Part shown: positions 46,634-55,144 of the stretch, piece after piece | Layout of the letters: each line of letters begins with the position of its first letter | Position numbering within the stretch: position 1 is the first letter of the stretch | Assembly (NCBI GenBank): GCA_963743285.1 | Contig: CAVUPF010000010.1 | Coordinates: 17,336-81,335 of the forward strand | From: CAVUPF01 sp963743285 | GTDB lineage: Bacteria; Actinomycetota; Thermoleophilia; Solirubrobacterales; 70-9 | Length of the DNA: 64,000 nt | Reading direction: 5' to 3' | The notes under the pieces: model-generated | Told to the model about the DNA's origin: nothing | What the model saw: the letters and a program-made list of their open reading frames with translations, nothing else | Database searches by the model: none | Position numbers and translations under genes: made by a program

Positions 46634-47008
46634 TCAGACCGGGATGTCCTCGCTGCCCTCTGCGACCTCCTCCTTCGGCGAACTGCCGAGGAACTGAACC
46701 GAGTTGGCGATGATCGAGACGCCCTGGCGCTTGCTGCCGTCCTGGGCCTCCCACTCACGCCAGTCAAGGCGCCCCTCGAGGGCCACCGGGCGACCCTTGG
46801 CGAGGAACTGCGCGCAGCTCTCAGCCTGGGCTCCAAAGACCGTGGCGTCGAAGTAGTTGGGCTTATCGATCCACTCTCCGCTGGTCTCCTTGCGGCGGCC
46901 GTTGACCGCCACCCGCAGCTTGCAGACCGAGGTTCCGCTCGGGGAGCTCTGCAGCTCGGGGTCACGGGTCAGGTTGCCGGTGATGACGACGACGTTGATG
47001 TTCTGCAC
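46634..47008 (-). CDS. ssb: Single-stranded DNA-binding protein
   Basis: The 124-aa protein has the OB fold of SSB: INVVVITGNLTRDPEL, LRVAVNGRRKETSGEWIDKP, FDATVFGAQAESCAQFLAKG and VALEGRLDWREWEAQDG. The C-terminus is short and acidic, ending EGSEDIPV rather than the usual DDDIPF, a conserved partner-binding tail in modified form. The GTG at 47008 was chosen because AGGAGG precedes it. Element-encoded SSBs protect transferred single strands and accompany ArdC-type proteins, as here. Confidence 0.93.
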   Translation of the reverse strand: MQNINVVVITGNLTRDPELQSSPSGTSVCKLRVAVNGRRKETSGEWIDKPNYFDATVFGAQAESCAQFLAKGRPVALEGRLDWREWEAQDGSKRQGVSIIANSVQFLGSSPKEEVAEGSEDIPV

Positions 47009-47099
47009 TTCGGGCCTCCTTTTAGAGGTGTTCGGTTTGACGAGCCCAGGTAGGGCGCGCGACCGAAGGCGCGGAACCAAAGCCCGCAGGGCGCAGGGG

Positions 47100-47117
47100 A
47101 ACCCCCCTTGTGGGGGT
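47100..47117. terminator. Hairpin between ardC and ssb
   Basis: AACCCCC, loop TTGT, GGGGGTT: a perfect 7-bp stem between the ardC stop (47199) and the ssb start (47008). It may act as a partial terminator or as mRNA processing site that adjusts ssb expression. Confidence 0.4.
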
Positions 47118-47198
47118 TGAAGCGCCGCCGGCGCGTGCCAGCCTGTGGTGAGGAGATCCAAGACGCCTCTCTGGAGGCCGGAGGGCCGCTCAACCTCG

Positions 47199-48110
47199 TC
47201 AGCTACCTGGCTCATGACTTCCCGCGAGCGCTGCGTCCTCAAGGCGCCCCGCCAGCCGATCGATCAGCGCCGCGTAGCGCTCGATCTCCCCGCCCTCACT
47301 CCAGCTGGTCAGGTAGGGGACCGAGAAGCCGGCGGTGTCAAGACCGACCGCCCCGCAGACGGTGTAGGCGACGCACTCCACCACGACCTCCTCCTCGGCG
47401 TAGGTGAGTTTGGGGTCGTTCTCCTGGCGATCGCAACGGACCAAGGCGTGGGTCAGCTCGTGGATCTCGGTCGCGACCTGGGCGTTGGCAGAGAAATCCT
47501 CAGAGACGACGTCGACGACGATGCGAGCGGTGCGGGGGTCGTAGTAGCCCTGGGCCGAGCCAGGAACGGGCTCGGCCGTGACCGGCGAGCCGATCGAGGT
47601 GCCGAAGGCGGCGAGCGGCTCGAAGAGACCGGCGAGGCCCTCGCCGGCTATCGGTTCGATCGGCGGGTCGAGCTCCACCGGCCCGCCGGGGAAGTCGGGT
47701 AGCGGGTCGACCTGGGAGCGGTCAAAGACCGCAACAAGGCGGAAGAAGGTGAGTGGCTCGCTCTGCGGATCGCCGCCGGCCTGCCTCCACTCGGCAAGCT
47801 TCTTGGGCGAAGGTGGGCAGGGTGCCCAGATGCGGATCGCCCGCTCGCCCTTGCGCACGCAGTAGCCGAGTGAGAGCCAGCGGCGAAAGCCGGCGACCCG
47901 CGTGGCGCCGGGTCGCGCGAGGGCGATCAGGAGCTGGTTGTGGAAGCTGTAGCGGTGGAAATGGCGACGCACGTCAAGCCAGCGCTTCCAGCCCTCGCTT
48001 GAGCGCAGCTGCTCAATCGCCTCGGCCATCAGCTCGCGCTCGGCGGCTCGCTTCTGGGCCCGATCCTCCTCGCTCAACCTGGGTCGGCTGGAAGTCTTCG
48101 TTGTGCTCAT
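47199..48110 (-). CDS. ardC: ArdC-like antirestriction protein
   Basis: The 303-aa protein starts at ATG 48110 with GGAGG in front. The N-terminal ssDNA-binding domain (WKRWLDVRRHFHRYSFHNQLL, GFRRWLSLGYCVRKGERAI) is followed by a zinc-metallopeptidase part with HELTHALVR and a downstream Glu (EEEVVVECVAYTV). ArdC proteins protect incoming single-stranded plasmid DNA from host restriction. Position beside ssb and in the direction of the relaxase supports a conjugative element. Metalloprotease activity is not proven for the family. Confidence 0.88.
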   Translation of the reverse strand: MSTTKTSSRPRLSEEDRAQKRAAERELMAEAIEQLRSSEGWKRWLDVRRHFHRYSFHNQLLIALARPGATRVAGFRRWLSLGYCVRKGERAIRIWAPCPPSPKKLAEWRQAGGDPQSEPLTFFRLVAVFDRSQVDPLPDFPGGPVELDPPIEPIAGEGLAGLFEPLAAFGTSIGSPVTAEPVPGSAQGYYDPRTARIVVDVVSEDFSANAQVATEIHELTHALVRCDRQENDPKLTYAEEEVVVECVAYTVCGAVGLDTAGFSVPYLTSWSEGGEIERYAALIDRLAGRLEDAALAGSHEPGS

Positions 48111-48130
48111 GACTGCCTCCTGGGCGTTCT

Positions 48131-48151
48131 GCCCGCCCCCGCTGGGCGGGC
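48131..48151. terminator. Hairpin upstream of ardC
   Basis: GCCCGCCC, loop CCGCT, GGGCGGGC: 8-bp perfect stem in the 138-bp gap between the 87-aa gene and ardC. Similar hairpins occur in each gap of this small-gene row. Confidence 0.4.
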
Positions 48152-48248
48152 GATCTGCCGAGCGAACGCACGGCGAAGCTGTGCCAGGATCGGGAGGCAT
48201 CGCCCCCGCCCTCGAGTCCGGGGGCCTCGGCTCGAGCGAGTGCTCTGC

Positions 48249-48512
48249 CTAGCGCCAAGTCGCGCTGGATCCATATCCCTGCAGCTCGTTTGAGCGGACA
48301 GCCGCCGCATCCTCTCGGCGTTCGGCAAGGTCGCGGCTGAGTCGCCGGGCTTCACGCCTGCGCTCCGCGGCGCCGGTGCCCTTGCGACCCTTCAGGCGCT
48401 CGATCTCGGCACTCGCCTCCGCGGCGGTGCTTGGGTAGGCGAAGGTCTCGCCGCACTTGAGAGCGAGGCCACGCAGGTAATACAACTGCTTGGCTGTGGG
48501 CGACGAAGGCAT
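48249..48512 (-). CDS. Small conserved protein, 87 aa
   Basis: Reads MPSSPTAKQLYYLRGLALKC at the start, then AAEASAEIERLKGRKG and a basic helix (RREARRLSRDLAERREDAAA), ending GYGSSATWR. The TxKQLxYLRxLA start is a pattern I know from small actinobacterial mobile-element proteins, without a function. It is the middle gene of three short genes before ardC, with 14 bp to the next gene upstream. Confidence 0.7.
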   Translation of the reverse strand: MPSSPTAKQLYYLRGLALKCGETFAYPSTAAEASAEIERLKGRKGTGAAERRREARRLSRDLAERREDAAAVRSNELQGYGSSATWR

Positions 48513-48526
48513 CCGGTCCGCTCCTC

Positions 48527-48823
48527 TCAGTCCTCGCCGTGGACAAGCGCGAACGCCCGCTCGATCGCCTCGCGGCTCATCGGGCAGCCACCGAGGCGCT
48601 TGGCTTGGCGTTGGTAATCGGCGATCAGAACGGCAAGCTCGGCCTTAGAGTCGAAACCCGCCTCGACGAAGTAACGGCGGCCTCGGCCGCTGCGAGGGCA
48701 GTCGAAGATGTGAACCTCGCCGTCGATGCGGCGGCCGATCAGGGCTCGCTCACCGGAGGGAGTCTTGTAGCGGCCGACCTCGACCGGCTGGCCGGTCCTG
48801 CACTGGGTGGCTGTGGCGCTCAT
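48527..48823 (-). CDS. Small conserved protein, 98 aa
   Basis: A soluble beta-rich N-terminus (VEVGRYKTPSGERALIGRRI, EVHIFDCPRSGRGRRYFVEA) and a helical end (ELAVLIADYQRQAKRLGG, REAIERAFALVHGED). GGAGG precedes the ATG at 48823. No family recognised. First gene of the row running through ardC and ssb to the DUF4326 gene. Confidence 0.7.
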   Translation of the reverse strand: MSATATQCRTGQPVEVGRYKTPSGERALIGRRIDGEVHIFDCPRSGRGRRYFVEAGFDSKAELAVLIADYQRQAKRLGGCPMSREAIERAFALVHGED

Positions 48824-48835
48824 CGCGTCCTCCTG

Positions 48836-48989
48836 GGCTCGTTGAGGGAAGTCGTCGAGCCGATCGGCAGCGGTCTGAGGCGGTGCGGAACCCGAGCGTC
48901 AGCGAGGGCGCCTCAGCGAGGCCCGCGAAGCGGCGCCTTGTAGCGCCGCCGGCCGCTGCCAGGCTCGGAACGGCTTCCCTCAACGAGCC
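48836..48989. repeat. Inverted repeat bounding a structured GC-rich block
   Basis: GGCTCGTTGAGGGAAG (48836-48851) and its exact complement (48974-48989) enclose 122 bp. Inside is a second hairpin, GCGGCGC-CTTGTA-GCGCCGC (48930-48949). The block lies directly upstream of the small-gene row. It could be a miniature element, a structured leader RNA or a protein-binding site for the element. Confidence 0.6.
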
Positions 48990-49104
48990 ACAAGACGAAT
49001 CGATGTGCGACATACCGATGTCGACAAAGGCCGCACAGGCCAACGGCCGAGGGGTCTAGCCTAGGGCGCCGATCGTCACGCCCCCGCTTGGAGAATCGCG
49101 CGGA

Positions 49105-51722
49105 TTAAGCCGTGTAGCGCCGGGCGCGCTCCTGAAATGCCTCAGCGCCGCCCTCAAGTATCTTTCGCGCCGTATCCGCGACCTTGAGTTCGTCGAGGCC
49201 GCCGCACTCGAGCACCTTGCCGTGGTCGGTACTCGCATCCAAGGCAAGAATCAGCTCTGCGTCGCCGAGCACCGGGATGTTGGCGTTGTGGGTCGCGACA
49301 ATCACCTGCCGGCCACTTGCGACCTCGGCGATCTTTGTTACTACCTCGTCATAGATGAAACGGTTGTCGAGATCGTCCTCGGGTTGATCGATCAGCAGCG
49401 GCTCGTCACTCGCGATCAACGCCAGCTCGAGCATCGCGGTAGCGGCCTGACCAGGGCTTGCATCCTCGACATCGGTCCATCGGGCAGTCCCTTTCTCGGC
49501 CAAGTTCACTTCAATCCGAATCACGTCAGGGCTCGCGACCTCCTCTAGCCGACGCAGAGTCGGGCCGTCGGAGATTTCGAGGCGTTCAACCAAGCCGGCG
49601 CTGAGCCCGAGCTTGTCGAACGCATCCGACTCTTTGGAGAAAGCCGCTTCGGCGAGGGTCTTGCCGCTAAGTCCCTCTAGGCGCGCCGTTTGCGATGGCG
49701 TCAATTTCCGCTCGGTGACATGCTCAGCGATGAATGTGAACAGGGGCCGGGGATCGGAGAGCGGATCCATCACCAACTGAACCCGCTCTCCAGTCAGCTC
49801 ATTGAGACCGCGAACTGCCGCATCGATCAATCGGGACCGCGACCGCCTCGCGCTCTCCAATGCCTCAATAGCAGCGGCTCGCTTTGGCAATAGGTTTGCG
49901 CGTTTTTTCTGCTTATCGCTTGAGCTGCGGAGCTGCCGCTGCAGCTCAACTTTGCGGGCCTGCAGCTGACTCAGTTCGGCGGGATCCTCGAGGCCGGCGT
50001 GAGCGAGTAGACGAGCGACCTTCTCGCGTTTGTCGTCGCGTGCCTTCTCCCAATCGCTCTGGTGATCTTTGAGCTTGCGTTCGAGCTCCTCGGCCGCCTT
50101 GATAGCCGCCTTGGCTGCTTTTCGGATCGCGAGGGCGCCTTTCCGCCGCGTCGATTTGATCCCGGAGGGCAACAGGGGATGCCCCGGCAGCTCTGGCGGC
50201 TCAAGGCCCAGCAGCTGCTCGGCGATCTCGATTGTCTCCCCCGGCCACGCAAAAAGCTCCCCGAGGCTGTCGTCGGCTTGTTGTAGAGCCTCCGACTCGC
50301 CCGCCAGGTCACTGGAGCCCGACTTGATGATCTGGCCAAGTTTCTCGTTCAGGTCGTCCAGCTCCTCTTGGCCTCGCGAAAGTCGATCAACTCGGAGTCG
50401 AGCTCGTCCAGATCCTTGGCGATCCCGCGCGCGCTTGCGAGCGCCTTCGCGACCTCCGTCTCGGCATCGCCGTACTCCTTTGCGTTGCGGCTGAGGACGA
50501 ACTCCTCGAGCGCGTCAGCACGACTTGGAAGCTCGGCGAGCTCGCGCTGGCCGAAGACCCGAACTCCGATGCGGCGGCTGGGATCGATGTTGAGCTTCTT
50601 CCCATCGCTGTAGAGGGCCCCGCCAGGGCTGCTGCCTACCCGACGCGCCTCATAGCGCTCCCCGTTGGCGGTGACAAAACCAACTGAGGCCTCCGCGTTG
50701 CTGGGGAGGTTTGCCGTAAGACTGTCCTTGCCGTCCTTTCTGACGGCTTTTGGGGCGATCGACGCAGGAGCTTCCAGCGTGTAGCGCAGGATCTCGATCA
50801 GCGTCGACTTGCCGGTCCCTTTCCCGCCGATGATCGCGTTCAGCCCCGGGCCGAACTCAACCTTAAGGCCGTCGTGGAAACCCCCATCAACCTTGATCGA
50901 GGCGATCCGAGCACAGCCCGGCTCTGCTGTTTCGAGGAACCTGACGTGCTTTACGTGCTTCCAGGAGGACTTCATCTCGCCTCGTAGGCGGATCCGGGTG
51001 TCGGGCATCAGAAAGGCCTGCCGCAGGCTCTCGAGGGTTGGCTCGGTCCCAACTTTCAGATAGCAGGCGCGCTCGCCAACTTGGTCGAGCGCCCGGGTGT
51101 CTCCCGAGGAAAACCAGGGTGGAAGCCGCTTGCCGAACTCGGCTGCCGGGTTCTTGAGAACGTCGAGTCCCTTGTCGCCAATCAGATCGAAACCCGACAT
51201 CGCTCTCGACTTGGCAACGGTGGAGCTTGTGTTGCAGACGTTGGTTGCAAAGAGCCCCATGCGCTTCATTGTCGAATGAGGGGCAAAGACGAGAGCCTTG
51301 GCGGCGGCGGCTTTCTGCGCAATCTTGAGGACTGAACTCTCCACCGGCCGGGGCTTGCGGTCCGCCTCGAGTGGATCGATGCCGGGCTCAAAACAGCCGG
51401 CGATGAACTGCTGGGCTAGCTCGTGCCCCTTTTCGTCACGCTCCCAAATGGCCATCAGATGGCACTTGTTGACGTTGATCTCGGTGCCCGGAAAGACGAA
51501 GACCCCGAGCTCCTCGCCGACTTGGTTGAGGGTTGGCCACCAGGACACCGTGTTGTGGTCGGTGACGGCGACCACCGTGACGCCAGCATCCTTGTGGGCC
51601 TGAATCAGCGTGCGAGCGAAGGCCTCGTTGGGCTCGGGGCCGCCAGCATCCCCGAATTTGTGGTTCTTGTCGGCGGGCGTATGAACCTGCAGGTCGGCGA
51701 GCAGCCAGCGCGAGTAACTCAT
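49105..51722 (-). pseudogene. PHP domain-ATPase protein of TrlF type, frameshifted
   Basis: The first 280 residues from ATG 51722 form a PHP domain (LLADLQVHTPADK, VVAVTDHNTVSW, FPGTEINV), a metal-dependent phosphoesterase fold. An SMC/RecN-like ATPase follows: Walker A IIGGKGTGKSTLIEIL, a coiled-coil middle, signature-like region DASPGQAATAMLEL and Walker B EPLLIDQPEDDLDNRF. At about 50350-50365 a one-base loss breaks the frame inside the coiled coil (DFREAK to EELDDLNEKLG). Joined length is about 870 aa. PHP-ATPases of this type recur in defence islands; activity here is inferred. Confidence 0.88.
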
Positions 51723-52021
51723 CTCGAGCGCTCCGGTTCCTGCCGGGGACGGCCAGGAGAACACTTTCGATGTGACCGATGCTCCATGACGGCGATCAGC
51801 GTCTCACCTGACACGGCCAGATGAAAGTGCCAGAGAAAACAAGTGCGTCACCCTGCTACTGAATACTGCCGACCCGGAGGACGGGTCGGCCCCCAGCGAA
51901 GGTTGGCGCAGTGATTGGCCTGCTGCAATCCTTTTGCGACATCAGCTCCTGCAGGTTAGGGCCGCCCATGCCCTTAGAAGCAAACGCGCATTTCTCTTAT
52001 GTTTAGACATCATGTAGAGTC
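51723..52021. promoter_or_regulatory. Divergent promoter region before the 159-aa gene
   Basis: This 300-bp gap is AT-richer near its right end (CTTATGTTTAGACATCATGTAGAG), where promoter elements for the plus-strand gene are likely; ACATCATGT is a short palindrome ending 10 bp before the ATG. No gene or stable hairpin seen. Confidence 0.4.
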
Positions 52022-52501
52022 ATGGATGAAATGAGCAGTGGGCGGCAAATAACCCCGCAGAGCAAGATCACCCTGATCGTGCCCAAGGGCACGTCAGTGA
52101 CGATCGTCGAGGACGACGGTTCTGGCAAGGTCCCGGTACCGGCGCTGCAGACAGCGGCGCCTCGTGAGGACATTGCGCGCTACTGGCGCGAGTTCCTCAG
52201 CGACAGCGGCAAGAAGATCTTCGCTACGGCCGCGCTAATCGAACGCCACGAGGGACCTGGCTTCACGCTTGACCAGATCGCCGCGAATCGCAGCATCGAC
52301 TACGAGAGCGCCAAGGCTTGGCATCGCAATGCTGGTCGGACTGCGAAGCGTTGGCGCGAAGTGACCGGCACTCCCGAGCCGATCCGTCTAGAAGACGTTG
52401 GCAATTATGGCTGGCGGGCGGAGTACCAAGGAGACCGGACCGCCTACCGCCTTTCCCCGGGTGTGTGCGACCTCGTTCTCGAGCTGCGCGCGGAGGCCTG
52501 A
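52022..52501 (+). CDS. Hypothetical protein, possible winged-helix regulator
   Basis: The 159-aa protein has an N-terminal beta-type part (ITPQSKITLIVPKGTSVTIV) and a helical C-terminal part (TLDQIAANRSIDYESAKAWH, RTAKRWREVTGTPEPIRLED) resembling a helix-turn-helix with a wing. I do not recognise the family. It is followed after 2 bp by a small Cys-rich frame and precedes the methyltransferase operon, so it could be its regulator. Confidence 0.55.
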   Translation: MDEMSSGRQITPQSKITLIVPKGTSVTIVEDDGSGKVPVPALQTAAPREDIARYWREFLSDSGKKIFATAALIERHEGPGFTLDQIAANRSIDYESAKAWHRNAGRTAKRWREVTGTPEPIRLEDVGNYGWRAEYQGDRTAYRLSPGVCDLVLELRAEA

Positions 52502-52503
52502 TC

Positions 52504-52747
52504 GTGCCCGAGCGATGCGAACAGTGCGGGTTTGCCGGTGGGCTGATCGAAATCGCAAATCCGGCAAGGAGGACCTGCTCGGCTCAAACCGAAGCTCTAC
52601 GGCGAAGTCAGACCCGGACGTACTGCGCTTTATCGCTGCCCGAGGTGCGAGAAGGCCACCCCGGAGGAAGTCTGGTGGTGCGATGAGGTCAGCGATCCGG
52701 AAAAGAACACTGCGACGCAGCTGGTGCCGGCGGCTCGGAGAGCCTAG
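52504..52747 (+). pseudogene. Small zinc-ribbon-like protein, frameshifted
   Basis: The frame from GTG 52504 reads VPERCEQCGFAGGLIEIA; a second frame ending TAG at 52745 reads RTALYRCPRCEKATPEEVWW then CDEVSDPEKN. The two CxxC pairs together make a zinc ribbon of about 80 aa, with a one-base shift between 52555 and 52600. The start lies 2 bp after the previous stop, showing coupling. Function unknown; may be a DNA-binding accessory. Confidence 0.45.
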
Positions 52748-52968
52748 GTCCAGAGCCAGTTTCTCAACGGGTCTCGAACCCCGACAAACGCCGCGTGGCA
52801 CCCTCGGGGTGCCGGTGGACGTGTCGGCGAGTCGGTACAGGTCTAGGGCATCCACCACACGATCGCATCGGCGCATGTCGCTCGTGCTCAGGGGAGCCGC
52901 AACCAGAGACGGCGGCCCAGGTCGATGAGGGCGTACGCCTTTAACGGCTGGCAGGGCGTCGGACACGG

Positions 52969-54279
52969 ATGCGTCCTACCGTACTTGTACACCGGCCAAC
53001 TGCCCCAGGCGAGAGGTATCAGGTGACCTCAGGGACCTTCGTGAACCCCAAGGTCGGCGCGAGTTGCGACCCTGTGGACTTGTGGTACCGCTACTACGCG
53101 GGCTACTCGGCCAGCTTCGTCGAACAAGCATTGAAGGAGTCGGCCGCAACAGCGAAGCTAGTGCTAGACCCGTGGAACGGGACAGGAACGACCACGGTCG
53201 TCGCAGCGAGCAAGAAGGTCCCTGCGATTGGCTTCGATGTCAATCCCGCGCTGGTTGTGATTTCCCGGGCCAGGCTGCTGGGCTCGGGGGTGTGGGCGAG
53301 CATCGACCCACTTGGGGACGATGTAGTAGCGCACGCAACTAAGGTCGAAGAGGTCGAGGATCCGCTTCGATTCTGGTTCACCGCTCGGGCGGCTGGGTCA
53401 ATCCGTGGTCTTCAACAGAGCATGCACCGGCTGCTCGTCGACAGCGGTACCGCCTCTCAGCCGGCCTATGAGACTTCGTCTGGCATGAGCACGCTCGCCG
53501 CCTTCTTCTACACGGTCCTGTTCCGAACCGTGCGGGTATTGATCGCGCCTCGCGCAGGGACCAATCCGACTTGGTGGAAGCGGGTTGAGGAAGCCGACAG
53601 GCTCGACCCGAGTTGCAAGGAGATCGTGACGCAGTTCCGGGCGTCGGCAACAGAGTTGGCCTCGGGCCTTCATCGCGACAACTACGACGGCGGCGTTGAC
53701 GTCCGAGTTGGACTTGGTGACAGTCGTCGCCTTCCGTTGGATGAGAACACTGTCGACGCGGTCGTGGGCTCGCCGCCGTACTGCACGCGGATCGACTATG
53801 GCGTCGCTACCCGACCAGAGCTCGCCGTTTTGGGTGCCCGAGAGCAGGACATCAAGCTCCTGCGCGACCAAATGGTCGGGACGCCGACGATGACCGGTGT
53901 GCACGGTACCCCTGAGCAGTGGGGTCCGACCGCGACCGCGTTCCTGGCAGGCGTAGCCGGACACGCCAGTAAGGCATCGGACGGCTACTATACAAACTAC
54001 TTCCGGCAGTATTACTCCGGAATGTGGAGCTCCCTCGGCGAGTTGCGCCGGGTGATGCGGGACGGCGCTTCCGCTGTCCTGGTTGTGCAAGACAACTACT
54101 ACAAGGATCTGCGCAACGACACCGCAAAGATCTTGGGTGAGATGGCGGTCGCGCTTAGCTTCAAGTCCGCGGACCGGTTTGATTTTGCGGTGATCCGAAA
54201 CCGAGCGAGTATGAACCCCCGCGCCCGGCGGTACCGCACGAAAGCTTCAGCTGTGGAGAGCATTCTCGTCCTCCGGTAG
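52969..54279 (+). CDS. SAM-dependent DNA methyltransferase
   Basis: The 436-aa protein has motif I KLVLDPWNGTGTTTVVAA (residues 64-80) with the acidic GFDVNPALV of motif II, and the catalytic motif IV VVGSPPYCTRIDYG (SPPY at 268-271), the pattern of amino-methyltransferases acting on N6-adenine or N4-cytosine. About 170 residues between them could hold the target-recognition part. No matching endonuclease of ordinary restriction type is next to it; instead it leads a row of coupled genes with nuclease and helicase. The gap to the next gene is 37 bp. Confidence 0.85.
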   Translation: MRPTVLVHRPTAPGERYQVTSGTFVNPKVGASCDPVDLWYRYYAGYSASFVEQALKESAATAKLVLDPWNGTGTTTVVAASKKVPAIGFDVNPALVVISRARLLGSGVWASIDPLGDDVVAHATKVEEVEDPLRFWFTARAAGSIRGLQQSMHRLLVDSGTASQPAYETSSGMSTLAAFFYTVLFRTVRVLIAPRAGTNPTWWKRVEEADRLDPSCKEIVTQFRASATELASGLHRDNYDGGVDVRVGLGDSRRLPLDENTVDAVVGSPPYCTRIDYGVATRPELAVLGAREQDIKLLRDQMVGTPTMTGVHGTPEQWGPTATAFLAGVAGHASKASDGYYTNYFRQYYSGMWSSLGELRRVMRDGASAVLVVQDNYYKDLRNDTAKILGEMAVALSFKSADRFDFAVIRNRASMNPRARRYRTKASAVESILVLR

Positions 54280-54289
54280 CGGCCGATTT

Positions 54290-54333
54290 CATGGAAAACA
54301 TGGAAATCATGGTACGATGGCTTCCATGGAACG
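54290..54333 (+). repeat. 9-bp tandem repeats over the start of the next gene
   Basis: CATGGAAAA, CATGGAAAT and CATGGTACG follow one another from 54290, and CATGGAACG appears again at 54325 after an 8-bp variant. The ATGs at 54317 and 54326 fall within this array. GGTACGAT could be a -10 box for a leaderless transcript. The array may be an operator for the operon's own regulator. Confidence 0.5.
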
Positions 54334-55144
54334 CCCCCAGGAACTGATCGAGGTCGTCGCCGCTCTCCGTAATGCCAACGATGCGTTGCTCGATGCGAGC
54401 ACGTCCGGCGACGTTGCCGGAGCGACTCGCCTGCTCCGAGAAGTCGCCGTGCTGGAGCGGCGCAGGAACCGCCTAGTCCACAAGAGCAGCCCGGACGTCG
54501 CCCCAGCCGCGTCGCCCTATGAGTCTTCGATTCCTCTGCGGGATCAAGTGATCCGGGCCATGCGGCTGACGGAGCGCCCTTCTAGTGCGCGCCTGGTCTC
54601 CGATGTCAGCAAGTCTCGCTGGGCAGAGCCAATCGATACTGCCAAGCTTTCCTCTCTGCGCCGTGACGAGGCTCGAAGCTGGCGGAAGTCCCAGGGGCTG
54701 CCCGGACGTCAAGGACGCGACGTGTACGTCGTGCCGGCGCTGACCTATGATCGATTCACTCCGGTACGTGGCACGATCGCGCTCTCCATTTGGCCGACAA
54801 GCCTGCGGCTCATCGCCCCACTCTCACCCCGCGTCGACATGTTGCACAGCACGGTCGCGCTGGCTAAGGAGGCATCGGCCGTGGCGGGCACGAACTACGA
54901 GGGCCCGATGATGCGACTGGTGGCACGCCTGGGAGCCACCATCCCCGGCGTCAAGCCGTTCGACGCCGAGCCTCAGGCCGTGATTAAGGCTGCTCGAGCG
55001 GAGTTAAGGGAGATTGAGGAGACCGACGAACTGGAGCGCTCCGAGGCCGCGGAGCGAGCCAAGTCCCAGCTCGACGCTGAGGCCCTCTTGTTCGGTACCC
55101 AGATCCGCGCGGTCACATCACGCGTCGCCGGAGGATCACAATGA
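54317..55144 (+). CDS. Operon protein with putative DNA-binding segment
   Basis: 275 aa (or from the ATG at 54326). The N-terminus is a helical pair (ELIEVVAALRNANDALLDAS), then RDQVIRAMRLTERPSSARLV and KSRWAEPIDTAKLSSLRRDE, which reads like a winged helix. The C-terminal third is a long charged helix (AVIKAARAELREIEETDELE). No named family. It overlaps the nuclease gene by 4 bp (ATGA at 55141). Regulator or specificity role is an inference. Confidence 0.7.
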   Translation: MASMERPQELIEVVAALRNANDALLDASTSGDVAGATRLLREVAVLERRRNRLVHKSSPDVAPAASPYESSIPLRDQVIRAMRLTERPSSARLVSDVSKSRWAEPIDTAKLSSLRRDEARSWRKSQGLPGRQGRDVYVVPALTYDRFTPVRGTIALSIWPTSLRLIAPLSPRVDMLHSTVALAKEASAVAGTNYEGPMMRLVARLGATIPGVKPFDAEPQAVIKAARAELREIEETDELERSEAAERAKSQLDAEALLFGTQIRAVTSRVAGGSQ

